Part shown: positions 36,220 to 45,870 of the stretch, piece by piece
Layout: each line of letters opens with the position of its first letter
Numbering within the stretch: position 1 is the stretch's first letter
Origin: Pseudomarimonas salicorniae
GTDB taxonomy: Bacteria; Pseudomonadota; Gammaproteobacteria; Xanthomonadales; Xanthomonadaceae
Length of the DNA: 64,000 nt
Direction of reading: 5' to 3'
Assembly: GCF_023156535.1 (NCBI RefSeq)
Contig: NZ_JALNMH010000002.1
Coordinates: forward strand, 186,001-250,000
The notes under the pieces: model-generated
Database searches by the model: none
What the model saw: only the letters and a program-made list of their open reading frames with translations
What the model was told of the DNA's origin: nothing
Position numbers and translations under genes: made by a program

Positions 36220-38133
36220 TCAGCGCGCCTCCCCTGAGTCCCTGCCGCACTCGAAGTCTTCGCGCCCCAGCGGCCGGCAGGCCTCGGGCCAGCCCTTCTC
36301 GCGCCAATAGTCGACAAAGCCGTAGCGCACGAGGTTGGCCTTGACCTGCGGCGTGCGCAGCAGGGCATGACCTTGACGCACGTTGTCGTTTAGGTAGGCG
36401 AAATAGTAGCCCTGCATCGTCGCGCCGCTGCGGTCGATTTCGGCGTCGTAGAGATCAGCGTTCCCGCGCGCTACGACGAAGTAGATGGCATGTCCGGTTC
36501 TGGTCGGCGTCAGGGCCGCCTGATAGGTGGCTTCGTCCAGCGACTGTCCCTCCAGAGCCCAGGGAAGCAGGGTCTCGGCGAAGCTGAATACCTCGGGCCA
36601 ACGCCTGAGACCCTCGGCCAGTTCGAGGCGCGCCTCGTCGGTGCGCCCCCAGGTGACGGCGTAGTCCAAACGTCCAACTTTCCCCGCGGTCCCGTCCGGC
36701 GACAGTTCGCGCAGTCGCTCTACGGCTTCCTCGACCTCTTCGCGCGCATCGGCATGGATGGCGTTGTCGAGGACCCTGACCCAACCGATTCCGAAGTAGG
36801 GATCCAGCTGCACCAGCTGCCGCGCGGCCAGCCGGGACTCACGCGTGCGCCCCACGCCGAAGAGCAGCTCGGAGTAGTCCTCGCGGACGTCGGGATAGCT
36901 GGGATCGATACGCATGGCCTGCAGGTAGTGCCGCTCGGCATCCACGTAGTGAAACCGCTTCCTTGCCACGTTACCCAGGGCGTGCTGGACCGTGGCCGAA
37001 CCCGGGTCGATCGCTGCGGCCTGCTCGGCGGCCTGGCCCTGCTTCTCGATCAGCGCCTCCAGCTGCTCCCCGCTCAACCCTTCGACGTACCAGTAGGCGA
37101 CGTCATAGCCGAGCGAGAGCGCCGCCCAGGCGGCGCCAAAGGCCGGCTCCAGCGACACGGCCCGCTCGAAGTGGGCGATGGCCGTCGGAATGTCCGTGCG
37201 ATTGCGCAGCAGCGAACGCCCCTTGAGGTAGGCGTCATAGGCCTCAGGCTTGATCGAGACCCGCGGCGCGCTCGACGCATTCAGGCCGAAGGAAGCCTGC
37301 AGGGCCTCCCCGACCCGCTGCGCCAGGTCATCCTGCAGGGCGAAGATGCCTTCGAGCTTGCGGTCGTAGCTCTCGGACCAGACATGGAAGCCGTCGGCGA
37401 CCCGGATCAGCTGCGCGGTGACCCGGATCTGGTCACCGTCACGCCGCACGCTGCCCTCGATGACATGGCTCACGCCCAGCTTTCCACCGATCTCGCGCAC
37501 GTCCCCGCCGCGGTTCTTGAACTCGAACACCGAGGTGCGTGCGGCCACCTTGAGGCCGCGCACCTTGGCGAGCACATTGAGGATCTCCTCCGTCATGCCG
37601 TCGGAGAAGTACTCCTGCTCGGGGTCGCTGCTGAGATTGACGAAGGGCAGCACCGCCACCGAGGGTGACGCAGACCCGTTGCTCACCGGCTCGCTTTCCG
37701 CCGCACCGGCGTCGCGCGATCGGTTCACTTCAACGCTGGAGTCCACGGTCCGGTCTGCGATCGAATCATGCGCCGGCGGCGAGGCCGGATCCGGCCATAG
37801 TCGATCGGCGCCGATCGCGCCCAGCACCAGCAGGACGCCCGCCAGGGTCAGCTGGTCCATGCGCCGGGCCGACCGCGGCGCGATCGGGTGCGCCGGATCC
37901 ACCGCCCCGTCGCGCTTCAGCCCATCGGGCGTCAGCTCGAAGACCCAGGAAAACAGCAGGGCAGGCACGAAGCCCAGTGCCAACAGGATGATGATCGCGC
38001 GCATGAACCAGTCGGGCACGTCGAAAGCCGGCAGGAGCGTTTCAGCCACCTGGATGATCAGCCAGGCACCGACCAGGTAGAGACCGGCCATGCGGAACAC
38101 GTTGCGCCGGCGCAGTTCGGCGAGGAAGCTCAT
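36220..38133 (-). CDS. P-H: TolB-N/FlgO-like TPR membrane protein (array member 8)
   Basis: 637 residues. ATG 38133 lies three bases after the P-G stop. Head AELRRRNVFRMAG; the second helix begins after FDVPDWFMRAIIILLALGF, a loop variant shared with P-F (FDVPGWVLRAVIILLAIGF). TolB-like domain: SVAVLPFVNLS, GMTEEILNVL, KVAARTSVFEFKN, VIEGSVRRDGDQIRVTAQLI, GFHVWSESYDRKLEGIFALQD. TPRs include HYLQAMRIDPSYPDVREDYS. Tail YWREKGWPEAC with a second cysteine ten residues later, then an extra RDSGEAR. Confidence 0.82.
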   Translation of the reverse strand: MSFLAELRRRNVFRMAGLYLVGAWLIIQVAETLLPAFDVPDWFMRAIIILLALGFVPALLFSWVFELTPDGLKRDGAVDPAHPIAPRSARRMDQLTLAGVLLVLGAIGADRLWPDPASPPAHDSIADRTVDSSVEVNRSRDAGAAESEPVSNGSASPSVAVLPFVNLSSDPEQEYFSDGMTEEILNVLAKVRGLKVAARTSVFEFKNRGGDVREIGGKLGVSHVIEGSVRRDGDQIRVTAQLIRVADGFHVWSESYDRKLEGIFALQDDLAQRVGEALQASFGLNASSAPRVSIKPEAYDAYLKGRSLLRNRTDIPTAIAHFERAVSLEPAFGAAWAALSLGYDVAYWYVEGLSGEQLEALIEKQGQAAEQAAAIDPGSATVQHALGNVARKRFHYVDAERHYLQAMRIDPSYPDVREDYSELLFGVGRTRESRLAARQLVQLDPYFGIGWVRVLDNAIHADAREEVEEAVERLRELSPDGTAGKVGRLDYAVTWGRTDEARLELAEGLRRWPEVFSFAETLLPWALEGQSLDEATYQAALTPTRTGHAIYFVVARGNADLYDAEIDRSGATMQGYYFAYLNDNVRQGHALLRTPQVKANLVRYGFVDYWREKGWPEACRPLGREDFECGRDSGEAR

Positions 38134-38136
38134 GGG

Positions 38137-40032
38137 CTACTCACAGACATAGTCTCCGCTGGCCTCCTTGCGGCACAGGTCCGGCGCGCCGAATCGGTCC
38201 CAGGTGGCAGCCCAGCCAACATCGCGGGCAAAGCGGGAGAAGGCGGGCAGCTGGCGCGCGCCGGCGCCAACCGGGCTCCATAGGAGGAAATTCAGCATTG
38301 CATCCGAGTCGGTGGGCACGGTTGCGGCCAACGCCAGCGCGCGGCCGGGCTCACCGAGCCAGATCAGGGCATAGGGCGCAGCGCCGGCGACCACATCGGG
38401 ATCGCCTGCCAGATAGGCTTCGACCATCTCTACGGCGGCGGCGCGCTGCGCTGCGTTTCCGAAGGCACCCTCCGCCACGATGCGGGGCGCCTCGGGAGCA
38501 AAGGCGCTCATGAACACCTTCAGGCCGCGCGCGAGCTGGTGGAAGGCTTCGGATTGATTGCCTTGCCGTTCGGCGAGGTGTGCGAGCCCCAGGCCGACAT
38601 TGCTGATGCCAGACGCATCGGCACGTCGCAGCAGCCGTTCTCCCTCGACCAGATTGCCCTCGAAGACATATCGCGAGCCCCGCCACATCAGGGCGTTGGG
38701 CAGGAGTGGGTCGATCTCCAGCACGCGGTCAAGATACCTGTCGCCCTGCTCCAGATAGCCGGCGTTGATCAGGTAGGTGGCCATCCAGAAGTTCGCCAGC
38801 ACGTCGTCCGGGTCGATCGACAACGCACGCTCGTAGGACTCCCGCGCGGCAACGTGGTCGCGCACGCTCGACAGGCCCTGTGCAAGCACCGCGTAGGCTT
38901 CTGCCAGGTCGGGGTTGAGCGCAATCGCGGATTCGGCGTGACTCAGCGCCGCGGTGATCGAAGCGTGCAGTTCGGCGCCCGCATACTGCGGCGCCAATCC
39001 GTGCACGGCACCCAGCCGGGCGTGGGCGCGCGCGAAGCCGGCATCGAGACGCAGCGCCTCCTCAAGCAGCGCGATGGCATCGGCAAATCTTGCCCCCTCG
39101 CGGCGGTGGAAGATGGCGCTCGCCTGGAGGTACATCCCATAGGCCTCGGCATTCCTGGTCGCCACCGGCACCAGGCGACGCTCCTGGTCGCCCCGCAGGA
39201 TGACCTGCAGCTTGTCGGTGATGGCGCGCGCAATGCGCTCCTGCAGCTCGAAGATGTCGCTGAGCTCGCCGTCGTAGGTCTCGGACCAGAGGTGGAAACC
39301 ATCCGCCACCTGGATCAGCTGGGCGGTGATCCGCACGCGGTCGCCCTGCTTGCGTACCGAGCCCTCGAGGATGTTTTCCACGCCGAGGGTCTTGCCGATC
39401 TCGCGCAGGTCCTCGTTGCGGCCCTTGAAGGCGAAGGACGAGGTGCGTCCGGCGACTTTCAGGTCACGCACCTTGGCCAGCGCATTGAGGATTTCCTCGG
39501 CGATGCCGTCGGAGAAATATTCCTGGTCACGCTCCGAACTGAGGTCGGAGAAGGGCAGCACGGCGATCGACTTTTCGCCCTGTCTGACAGGCGATCTACC
39601 TGCCTGCGCCGAATCCGCCCCGTCTGCGAAGCCTTCCGCCGTCGGGCCTGTCCCGGATTCATGGGTCGCCGGCTGGTCCAGCCAGCGACCCACGGTGATC
39701 GCGCCGACCAGGCACAGCAGCAGGATCACGGCGATGTCCAGCTTGCGCGCGGTGCCGTCCACGGGCGTGGGAGACGCGGCTGTCGCGGTCTCGCGACGGA
39801 TTCCTTCCGGCGTCAGCTCGAAAACCCAGGACAGTGCGAGCGCAGGAATGAAACCGACGGCCAGCAGCACGACCAGCGCCTTCAGTACCCACTCTGGCGT
39901 GGCGAAGATCGGCAGCAGGGTCTCGGCGACCTGCACGATCAGCCAGGCACTGACCACGTACAGGCCCGCCATGCGGATCACGTTGCGACGGCGCAGCTCG
40001 GCGATAAATCCGTTGGCGCGACCTGGCGTCAT
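38137..40032 (-). CDS. P-G: TolB-N/FlgO-like TPR membrane protein (array member 7)
   Basis: 631 residues from ATG 40032 (ATGA overlap with P-F). The head is extended by about six residues (MTPGRANGFIAELRRRN). TolB-like domain: SIAVLPFSDLS, YFSDGIAEEILNAL, KVAGRTSSFAFKGRNEDL, ILEGSVRKQGDRVRITAQLI, GFHLWSETYDGELSDIFELQ. This is closest to P-C, which shares VAGRTSSF and VRKQGDR. TPR region with SYERALSIDPDDVLANFWM and LDRVLEIDPLLPNALMWRG. Tail FGAPDLC plus a cysteine ten residues on. Confidence 0.82.
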   Translation of the reverse strand: MTPGRANGFIAELRRRNVIRMAGLYVVSAWLIVQVAETLLPIFATPEWVLKALVVLLAVGFIPALALSWVFELTPEGIRRETATAASPTPVDGTARKLDIAVILLLCLVGAITVGRWLDQPATHESGTGPTAEGFADGADSAQAGRSPVRQGEKSIAVLPFSDLSSERDQEYFSDGIAEEILNALAKVRDLKVAGRTSSFAFKGRNEDLREIGKTLGVENILEGSVRKQGDRVRITAQLIQVADGFHLWSETYDGELSDIFELQERIARAITDKLQVILRGDQERRLVPVATRNAEAYGMYLQASAIFHRREGARFADAIALLEEALRLDAGFARAHARLGAVHGLAPQYAGAELHASITAALSHAESAIALNPDLAEAYAVLAQGLSSVRDHVAARESYERALSIDPDDVLANFWMATYLINAGYLEQGDRYLDRVLEIDPLLPNALMWRGSRYVFEGNLVEGERLLRRADASGISNVGLGLAHLAERQGNQSEAFHQLARGLKVFMSAFAPEAPRIVAEGAFGNAAQRAAAVEMVEAYLAGDPDVVAGAAPYALIWLGEPGRALALAATVPTDSDAMLNFLLWSPVGAGARQLPAFSRFARDVGWAATWDRFGAPDLCRKEASGDYVCE

Positions 40033-41891
40033 TCGCCGCACTCGAAGCCGTCGGGGGACGCGGCGCGGCACTGCGGTGGGAATCGGTGGGCCCGCCAGTA
40101 GTCGAGCATGCCGCTTTGCGCAGCCAGCGCGTGGAATTGCGGCGACCGCCGGTAGTCTGCGTAGACCTCGCCCCACAACAGCCACGACGGCGGCGGCGCC
40201 GCGTAGTCACCCAGGGGGACCAGCAAAGTCGGCATGTAGTAGGTCTGCTCCCGATCGCCCAGGAAACGGATCAGGTCCTCGCGCAGCGCAGCGTGATCGC
40301 GCTGCGGATGCCGGAAGGCCTCATACATCTCATTCCCCCGATTCCAGCCTGGCAGCCAGAGCGGATGGTTCATCAGCAGCAGGAACGCCGCGCGCTGTTC
40401 GAACTCGGCCAACAGATGCAGGTTGGCATAGCCCTCGACGTTCACGCCCCGGCTCAGGCTTTCAAGCATCGCGGCGTAGGCCTCCTCATTTCGCCCCAAT
40501 ACCCACATGCTGTCGAACCGGTTTTCCGCACAGGGCGCGAACCGAGGGTCAACTGCGTGGCAGCGGTCGAACATCGACAGCGCGCGCTCCCGTTCTCCCA
40601 ACAGCGCCCAGGTCAGGGCCAGCCAGTTCATCGCATTGATGTTGTGCGGATCAATTTCGATGGCCGCCTCAAGGTCGCTGAGCACGGAAGCGAAGTCGAC
40701 GCGGCCGCGTAGCGACCGCCCCACCTGCCCGCGGACGCGCGCCATGGCGGCGAGGGCCAGGCTGGATTGGGGCTCCAGGTCCAGCGCCCTGCCCGCGTAC
40801 TCAACCACCTGCTTGTCGAGCATCTCGGGATCAAGCTCGGAGAACCCGTATTCCGTCAGCAAGGACGTGATCGCGGCGCGCAGCTCCCATGCCTTGGCGA
40901 AGGCCGGGTCCAGCTCCAGCGACTTCGCCAGCAGCTGCTCGGCCCGGTCAAGCGCGCGTCGACCCAGCATCAGCGATCGGGCCTGAAGATACAGGTCGTA
41001 GGCGCTGAGGTTGTCGGTCGGCTGGGTCAGCGCCAGCTGGCCTACGTCGCCCAGCGCGAGCGATGCCTTCAATGCGGCCACGATGGCCGTGGAGATCTCC
41101 TCCTGGATCGCGAACACGTTCTCGGCGGTCAGCGGCCGGTCGAAGGTCTCCGACCAGAGGTGCCGGTCTGTCTGCGCATCGATCAGCTGGGCGGTGATGC
41201 GCAGGGTGTTGCCGGCGCGACGCACGCTGCCCTCGAGGACGTGGCGCACGCCCAGTCGCTCGGCGATGGTGGGGACGCCCAGCGCTTCCTGGCCCTTGAA
41301 GCCGAACGCCGAGGTGCGTGAGGCCACCTGCAGGCCGCGCACCTTGACCAGGGCGTTGAGGATTTCCTCGCTGATGCCGTCGGAGAAGTACTCCTGCTCC
41401 GGGTCCGGGCTCATGTTGACGAAGGGCAGGACGGCAATCGAGGCCGCCTGGGCGGTCGGCGACGCCGGCGATGCCGTGGCGGCGTCGGGACCCGTATCCG
41501 ATGCGCTGCCTTCTGCGGTCTGCGGCGGCGAATCACTCGCGGGCGCAGGGCCCCGCTGGTGGCTCCACAGGGTCAGCCCGCCAACCGCAAGCAGGAGCAG
41601 GATCACCGCTACATCGAGCTTGCGCGCCGTCACGTGGTCGTGGCGCCGCGCCGGATCCAGCGCCGACTCGCGCTTCAATCCATCGGGCGTCAGCTCGAAC
41701 ACCCAGCTGAGCACGAGGGCGGGCAGGAAGCCGATGGCCAGCAGGATGATCACCGCGCGAAGGACCCAGCCCGGCACGTCGAACGCGGGTAGCACCGTCT
41801 CGGCGACCTGCACGACCAGCCAGGCGCCGACCACGTACAGGCCCGCCATGCGGATGACGTTGCGACGGCGCAGCTCGGACAGCAGGCTCAT
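40029..41891 (-). CDS. P-F: TolB-N/FlgO-like TPR membrane protein (array member 6)
   Basis: 620 residues from ATG 41891 (ATGA overlap with P-E). MSLLSELRRRNVIRMAG head, three helices, then SIAVLPFVNMSPDPEQEYFS, GISEEILNALVKV, QVASRTSAFGFKG, VLEGSVRRAGNTLRITAQLI and HLWSETFDRPLTAENVFAIQ. TPRs include FDRCHAVDPRFAPC, the same cysteine-bearing repeat as in P-J and P-K. Tail YWRAHRFPPQC plus a cysteine ten residues on. Features of the F/J/K group are thus present in both array blocks. Confidence 0.82.
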   Translation of the reverse strand: MSLLSELRRRNVIRMAGLYVVGAWLVVQVAETVLPAFDVPGWVLRAVIILLAIGFLPALVLSWVFELTPDGLKRESALDPARRHDHVTARKLDVAVILLLLAVGGLTLWSHQRGPAPASDSPPQTAEGSASDTGPDAATASPASPTAQAASIAVLPFVNMSPDPEQEYFSDGISEEILNALVKVRGLQVASRTSAFGFKGQEALGVPTIAERLGVRHVLEGSVRRAGNTLRITAQLIDAQTDRHLWSETFDRPLTAENVFAIQEEISTAIVAALKASLALGDVGQLALTQPTDNLSAYDLYLQARSLMLGRRALDRAEQLLAKSLELDPAFAKAWELRAAITSLLTEYGFSELDPEMLDKQVVEYAGRALDLEPQSSLALAAMARVRGQVGRSLRGRVDFASVLSDLEAAIEIDPHNINAMNWLALTWALLGERERALSMFDRCHAVDPRFAPCAENRFDSMWVLGRNEEAYAAMLESLSRGVNVEGYANLHLLAEFEQRAAFLLLMNHPLWLPGWNRGNEMYEAFRHPQRDHAALREDLIRFLGDREQTYYMPTLLVPLGDYAAPPPSWLLWGEVYADYRRSPQFHALAAQSGMLDYWRAHRFPPQCRAASPDGFECGE

Positions 41892-44020
41892 TCCCTTCGC
41901 TCCGCGGCCCACTGCTGGTAGGCGGCCTGGTAGGCAAGAAAGCGCGGGTGTTCGCGGAGGCTATCGAAGCCCGGCTCGGGCGCGAACCAGGCATAGGTGT
42001 GGGGTCCGTAGCGCTCGATCAGGCGGTCCAGGTAGTGCAACGCCCGCTCCGGGTCTCCGGCTCGTGAAAAGGCCATCGCCAGCGAGAGATGGACTCCACG
42101 CGAGCCCCACTCGTCGCGGCGGGCGTTGGCGAGGTAGTCCGCCTCGGCCGCGCGCACGCCCTCGAGATCGCCCAGCATTCCGGGCAGGTCGCAGGGGTGG
42201 TAATAGGCATTGCCCAGCCAGCGCGAGGGGTAGGGATCGCTGCGCTGCTCAAGCCGCGCCTTGATGGCCTGCAGAAGCTGGCGGGCCTGTTCCTGCTGGC
42301 CAAGGGCCAGCGCTGCGACGGCCTCCACCATGGCGTAAAGCTCGGGGAAATCGCCGACGCTGCGCTGGTCGTGCGGCCACAGCTCGGGCGAGAGCGCCTG
42401 GGCGATGCGCGCCGGATCGCGGCTCTTGATCGCAATCCGGGCAGGCACAGGGAAGAAATTCTGCACCGGCCCGTCGACCTCGGCCCAGGCGGCGTCGAGG
42501 TCGCCGCGCGCTTCCTGGATCCAGATCGCCCGCACCCGATTGTCGGCGCCCAGACGCGCCGCACGCTGCAGCATCGCCTCCGCGGCGTCGAAATCACCGC
42601 GGATGATGAAGAGCAGTTCGACCAGGGAGTGGATGACGTCGACCTCCTGCGGATTGATCGCCAGCGCGCGTTCGAAGTAGTCGAAGGCGTCATCGAAGCG
42701 ACCGTCGCGCCGCGCTACGTAGGCGCTGGTTTCCAGCGCAGCCGCGTGGTCGGGCAGGCGGGCCAGGATCTGGTCCAGCGTCTGCTGCGCGCGGGCGTAG
42801 TCCTGCTGGCCCCAGTAGTACTCGTAGGCCTGGGCCAGCAGGGTCTCGATGTTGTCGGGGGCCAGCCGGCGGGCCTCGGCGAGGCTGTCACGACCGGCCT
42901 CGCGCAGGGCGCGCGGCCCCAGCGCCAGCCAGAAGCTGAGCAACTGCACGTGGGCCTTGCGCGCATGGGCCTCGGCGAAGTCCGGGTCGAGTGCGATCGC
43001 GCGGTCGAAGGCGGCGATGGCCTGGCGCGAGGTCTCCGGCGACAGGGTTGAACTATCGGACAGCAGGGTGCCCTGCAGGAAGGCCTCATAGGCGTCGAGG
43101 TTCTGCGTCATGCCGGTTCGCAGCGAGCTGCTTTCGTCCGCACTGAGCGCCACTTCCATCGCCTTGGCCACCGCCTGGGCGATATCGGCCTGGATGGCGA
43201 AGATGCTGTCGGTGGTCAGCGCGCGGTCGTAGCTCTCCGCCCAGACGTGCACGTCGCTGGCGCCGTCGATCAGCTGGACGGTGATACGGACCTGGTCGCC
43301 GGCGCGCTGCACGGCACCTTCCAGCACTACCGCCGCGCCCAGCTCGGCGGCGATCTCCGGCACCGACTTCGTCGTGTCGGTGTAGCGCATCATCGAGGTG
43401 CGCGAGATCACCCTGAACGCCGCCACCTTGGACAGCTGGGTCAGCAGATCGTCATGCACGCCCTCAGCGAAGAACGCATCCTCGGGCCGCACGCTGCGGT
43501 TGCGGAAGGGCAGCACCGCGATCAGGCCCGGCGTGTGGCCGGCTGGGGCGGCGCCTGTCGTGGCTTGTGCTGGAACGGTTGGCTTAATAGCCAGGGCGGC
43601 CGCGGTCGACACCGGCGGCGGGCGAACCGGCGCGCCGGCGCTGGGCCAGAAGCGATCGGCAGCGATCACCGCCAGCAGCACTGCGACCGCGGCCAGTGTG
43701 AGCATATCCAGCCGTTTCGCCGTGCGTGAGGCGATGGCGCTGTCGACCGGCACCTCGCTATCGCGCTTCAGGCCGTCCGGTGTCAGCTCGTACAGCCAGG
43801 AGAACACCAGCGCCGGCAGGAAGCCGAGCGCGATCAGCACGATCAAAGTCTGCAGCACCCAGTCCGGGGTGTGGAAGATCGGCAGCACCGTCTCCGCCAC
43901 CTGCACGATCAGCCAGGCGCCGACCAGGTACAGGCCGGCCATGCGGATCACGTTGCGGCGGCGCAGTTCGGCCCAGAGTCCGGACTTTGGCGCCTGCACA
44001 GGTCGCTGCGCCGTGTTCAT
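41888..44020 (-). CDS. P-E: long TolB-N/FlgO-like TPR membrane protein, subfamily II (array member 5)
   Basis: 710 residues from ATG 44020 (ATGA overlap with P-D). The cytoplasmic head is longer (MNTAQRPVQAPKSGLWAELR). The TolB-like domain differs from most members: LIAVLPFRNRSVRPEDAFFA, GVHDDLLTQLSKV, VISRTSMMRYTDTTKSVPEI, VLEGAVQRAGDQVRITVQLI, DVHVWAESYDR. The same variant occurs in P-B only. A long TPR region follows (AFDRAIALDPDFAEAHARKA, YFERALAINPQEVDVIHSL). No cysteine tail: the end is FLAYQAAYQQWAAERRE. Confidence 0.82.
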   Translation of the reverse strand: MNTAQRPVQAPKSGLWAELRRRNVIRMAGLYLVGAWLIVQVAETVLPIFHTPDWVLQTLIVLIALGFLPALVFSWLYELTPDGLKRDSEVPVDSAIASRTAKRLDMLTLAAVAVLLAVIAADRFWPSAGAPVRPPPVSTAAALAIKPTVPAQATTGAAPAGHTPGLIAVLPFRNRSVRPEDAFFAEGVHDDLLTQLSKVAAFRVISRTSMMRYTDTTKSVPEIAAELGAAVVLEGAVQRAGDQVRITVQLIDGASDVHVWAESYDRALTTDSIFAIQADIAQAVAKAMEVALSADESSSLRTGMTQNLDAYEAFLQGTLLSDSSTLSPETSRQAIAAFDRAIALDPDFAEAHARKAHVQLLSFWLALGPRALREAGRDSLAEARRLAPDNIETLLAQAYEYYWGQQDYARAQQTLDQILARLPDHAAALETSAYVARRDGRFDDAFDYFERALAINPQEVDVIHSLVELLFIIRGDFDAAEAMLQRAARLGADNRVRAIWIQEARGDLDAAWAEVDGPVQNFFPVPARIAIKSRDPARIAQALSPELWPHDQRSVGDFPELYAMVEAVAALALGQQEQARQLLQAIKARLEQRSDPYPSRWLGNAYYHPCDLPGMLGDLEGVRAAEADYLANARRDEWGSRGVHLSLAMAFSRAGDPERALHYLDRLIERYGPHTYAWFAPEPGFDSLREHPRFLAYQAAYQQWAAERRE

Positions 44021-45870
44021 ATGCCGCCGCCCTGCGCCGGGCAGGCGAATGGCACGCCCACGGCTGCGGGTCGCTGCACGCCTTCCCGCTCGAGCACGCG
44101 CATCAGTGAGGGGAACGGCGTCGGATCGAACTGGCGGTAGCTGAGGAAGCCGGACAGCGCCTGCACGTTGCCACTCTCCTCATAGGGCATCAGCAATTCG
44201 GTCGCCTCGCGGCTGCGCTGCAGCAGCATCAGCAGATGCCAGCGTTCGGAGATCTGCTTCGGCGAGAGCTCGCCCAGCAGCCGCTCGACCTCCTCGCAGC
44301 GGCCCTCGGCGCTGGCCTGCCGCGCGGGCGGGATGAGCGACCATTGCCCGCGCAGCGTGACCTGCTGCCAGCGTTCGAGAACCTTACGGGCGGCGTCGAT
44401 ACGTCCGTACCAAAGCAGTCCGCGATGCGCCTGGTAGAGGACAAACTCGTCATCCCGCCAGCGTTCGGCCAGCGGGAGCGCGCGCTCCGCCGCCAGTGCG
44501 ACGTCGGGGCCCCGGTGGCCGTAGTTCAGATACAGGTTGGCCCATTCGGCCCGCTCGCTGGCGCGCGCGTACACCTGATCCAGCGGCTCACGCATCGCGT
44601 CGACCTCGCTTGTGCGGGTCAGCATGTCGAGGATGACATTCAGCGAGATGCGGTCCGATGGGCGCGCGGCCAGCAACTCGCGGCGCAAGGCAATGACCTC
44701 GTTGAAGCGCTGCTCCGCCTGTGCCTTGAGCGAACGTGAAGTCAGCCGGTCAACGTCGCGGGAGGCGTGGCGAATCGCCAGATCGATGCGCTCCTGGAAT
44801 CGCGCCAGCATCTCGCTGCCAGACAGGTCACGCTGCGAGCTCGTCGTCAGGGTCGGATCCATCTCGTTCAGCCAATAGTCCGCGGCACGCGCATGCGCCG
44901 CGGCAAAGCCGAGATCAAGAGTCCGCGCGCTCTCGAAGTGCTCATAGGCCCGGCGGAAGTCTTCTTGCGTCGTAGGAAGGGATTCCGCCACGCCGCGCAG
45001 GTAGGCCTGGTAGGCCTCCACCGAATGGGTGCCCACTTCGGCCATGTCGGCCAGCGCTTTGGGATCCATGCTGGTCTGCATGGCCGTGGCGATCTGCCTT
45101 GCAAGGTCCTCCTGGATGCCGATCATGTCGGCCGCATCGCGGTCGTAGGTCTGTGACCACAGATGGAAGCCGTCGGCGGCGCGGATCAGCTGGGCGGTGA
45201 CGCGGATCCGGCCGGCGCCGCTGCGCACCGAGCCCTCGAGCACGTGGGCCACGCCCAGTTCCGCCGCGATCTGCGGGATCGCCAGGTCGCTGCCCTTGTA
45301 CTTGAACGAGGAAGTGCGCGCGCTGACCAGCAGGTCCGGCGTGCGCGCCAACGCGTTGAGGATCTCCTCGGTCAGACCGTCGGCGAACCAGCCCTGGTCG
45401 CCGCCCTGGCTGAAGTCGGCGAAGGGGAGCACGGCGATGCTCTTGTCAGTGATCTCGGCCCCTTCCCCGGGGGCATCCTGGGTGGCCGAATCCGCTGCCG
45501 GCGCCGGCGACCGGGCCACAAGGTCGGGCTCACCGCCCGGCCGCCAGAAAACCAGGCCGGCGACCAGCACAAGCAGCACGATCACTGCAACATCCAGTTT
45601 GCGCGCAGTCAGGTCGACCGTGCTTTCCGAGCGGTCGACGTCCCGCTCCCGCTTGATTCCCTCGGGCGTCAGCTCGAACGCCCAGCTGAATACCACCGCC
45701 GGTACGGAGCCGAGGGCGAGCAGCCCGACCAGCACCTTCATCACCCAACCCGGCGCCTCGAACACCGGCAGCATGGTGTCGGCCACCTGCACCACCAGCC
45801 ACGCCGCGACGACGTACAGGCCGGCGACCCGGATCACGTTGCGTCGGCTCAGCTCGGCGAAGAAGCTCAT
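44017..45870 (-). CDS. P-D: TolB-N/FlgO-like membrane protein with weak TPRs (array member 4)
   Basis: 617 residues from ATG 45870 (ATGA overlap with P-C). MSFFAELSRRNVIRVAG: one Arg of the family head is Ser. TolB-like domain: SIAVLPFADFSQGGDQGWFA, GLTEEILNALART, LVSARTSSFKYKG, VLEGSVRSGAGRIRVTAQLI, GFHLWSQTYDRDAADMIGIQ. The C-terminal part is helical with only faint TPR periodicity. The usual tail is absent, and the end is VGVPFACPAQGGGI with one cysteine. The most divergent of the subfamily I members with a normal N-terminus. Confidence 0.8.
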   Translation of the reverse strand: MSFFAELSRRNVIRVAGLYVVAAWLVVQVADTMLPVFEAPGWVMKVLVGLLALGSVPAVVFSWAFELTPEGIKRERDVDRSESTVDLTARKLDVAVIVLLVLVAGLVFWRPGGEPDLVARSPAPAADSATQDAPGEGAEITDKSIAVLPFADFSQGGDQGWFADGLTEEILNALARTPDLLVSARTSSFKYKGSDLAIPQIAAELGVAHVLEGSVRSGAGRIRVTAQLIRAADGFHLWSQTYDRDAADMIGIQEDLARQIATAMQTSMDPKALADMAEVGTHSVEAYQAYLRGVAESLPTTQEDFRRAYEHFESARTLDLGFAAAHARAADYWLNEMDPTLTTSSQRDLSGSEMLARFQERIDLAIRHASRDVDRLTSRSLKAQAEQRFNEVIALRRELLAARPSDRISLNVILDMLTRTSEVDAMREPLDQVYARASERAEWANLYLNYGHRGPDVALAAERALPLAERWRDDEFVLYQAHRGLLWYGRIDAARKVLERWQQVTLRGQWSLIPPARQASAEGRCEEVERLLGELSPKQISERWHLLMLLQRSREATELLMPYEESGNVQALSGFLSYRQFDPTPFPSLMRVLEREGVQRPAAVGVPFACPAQGGGI

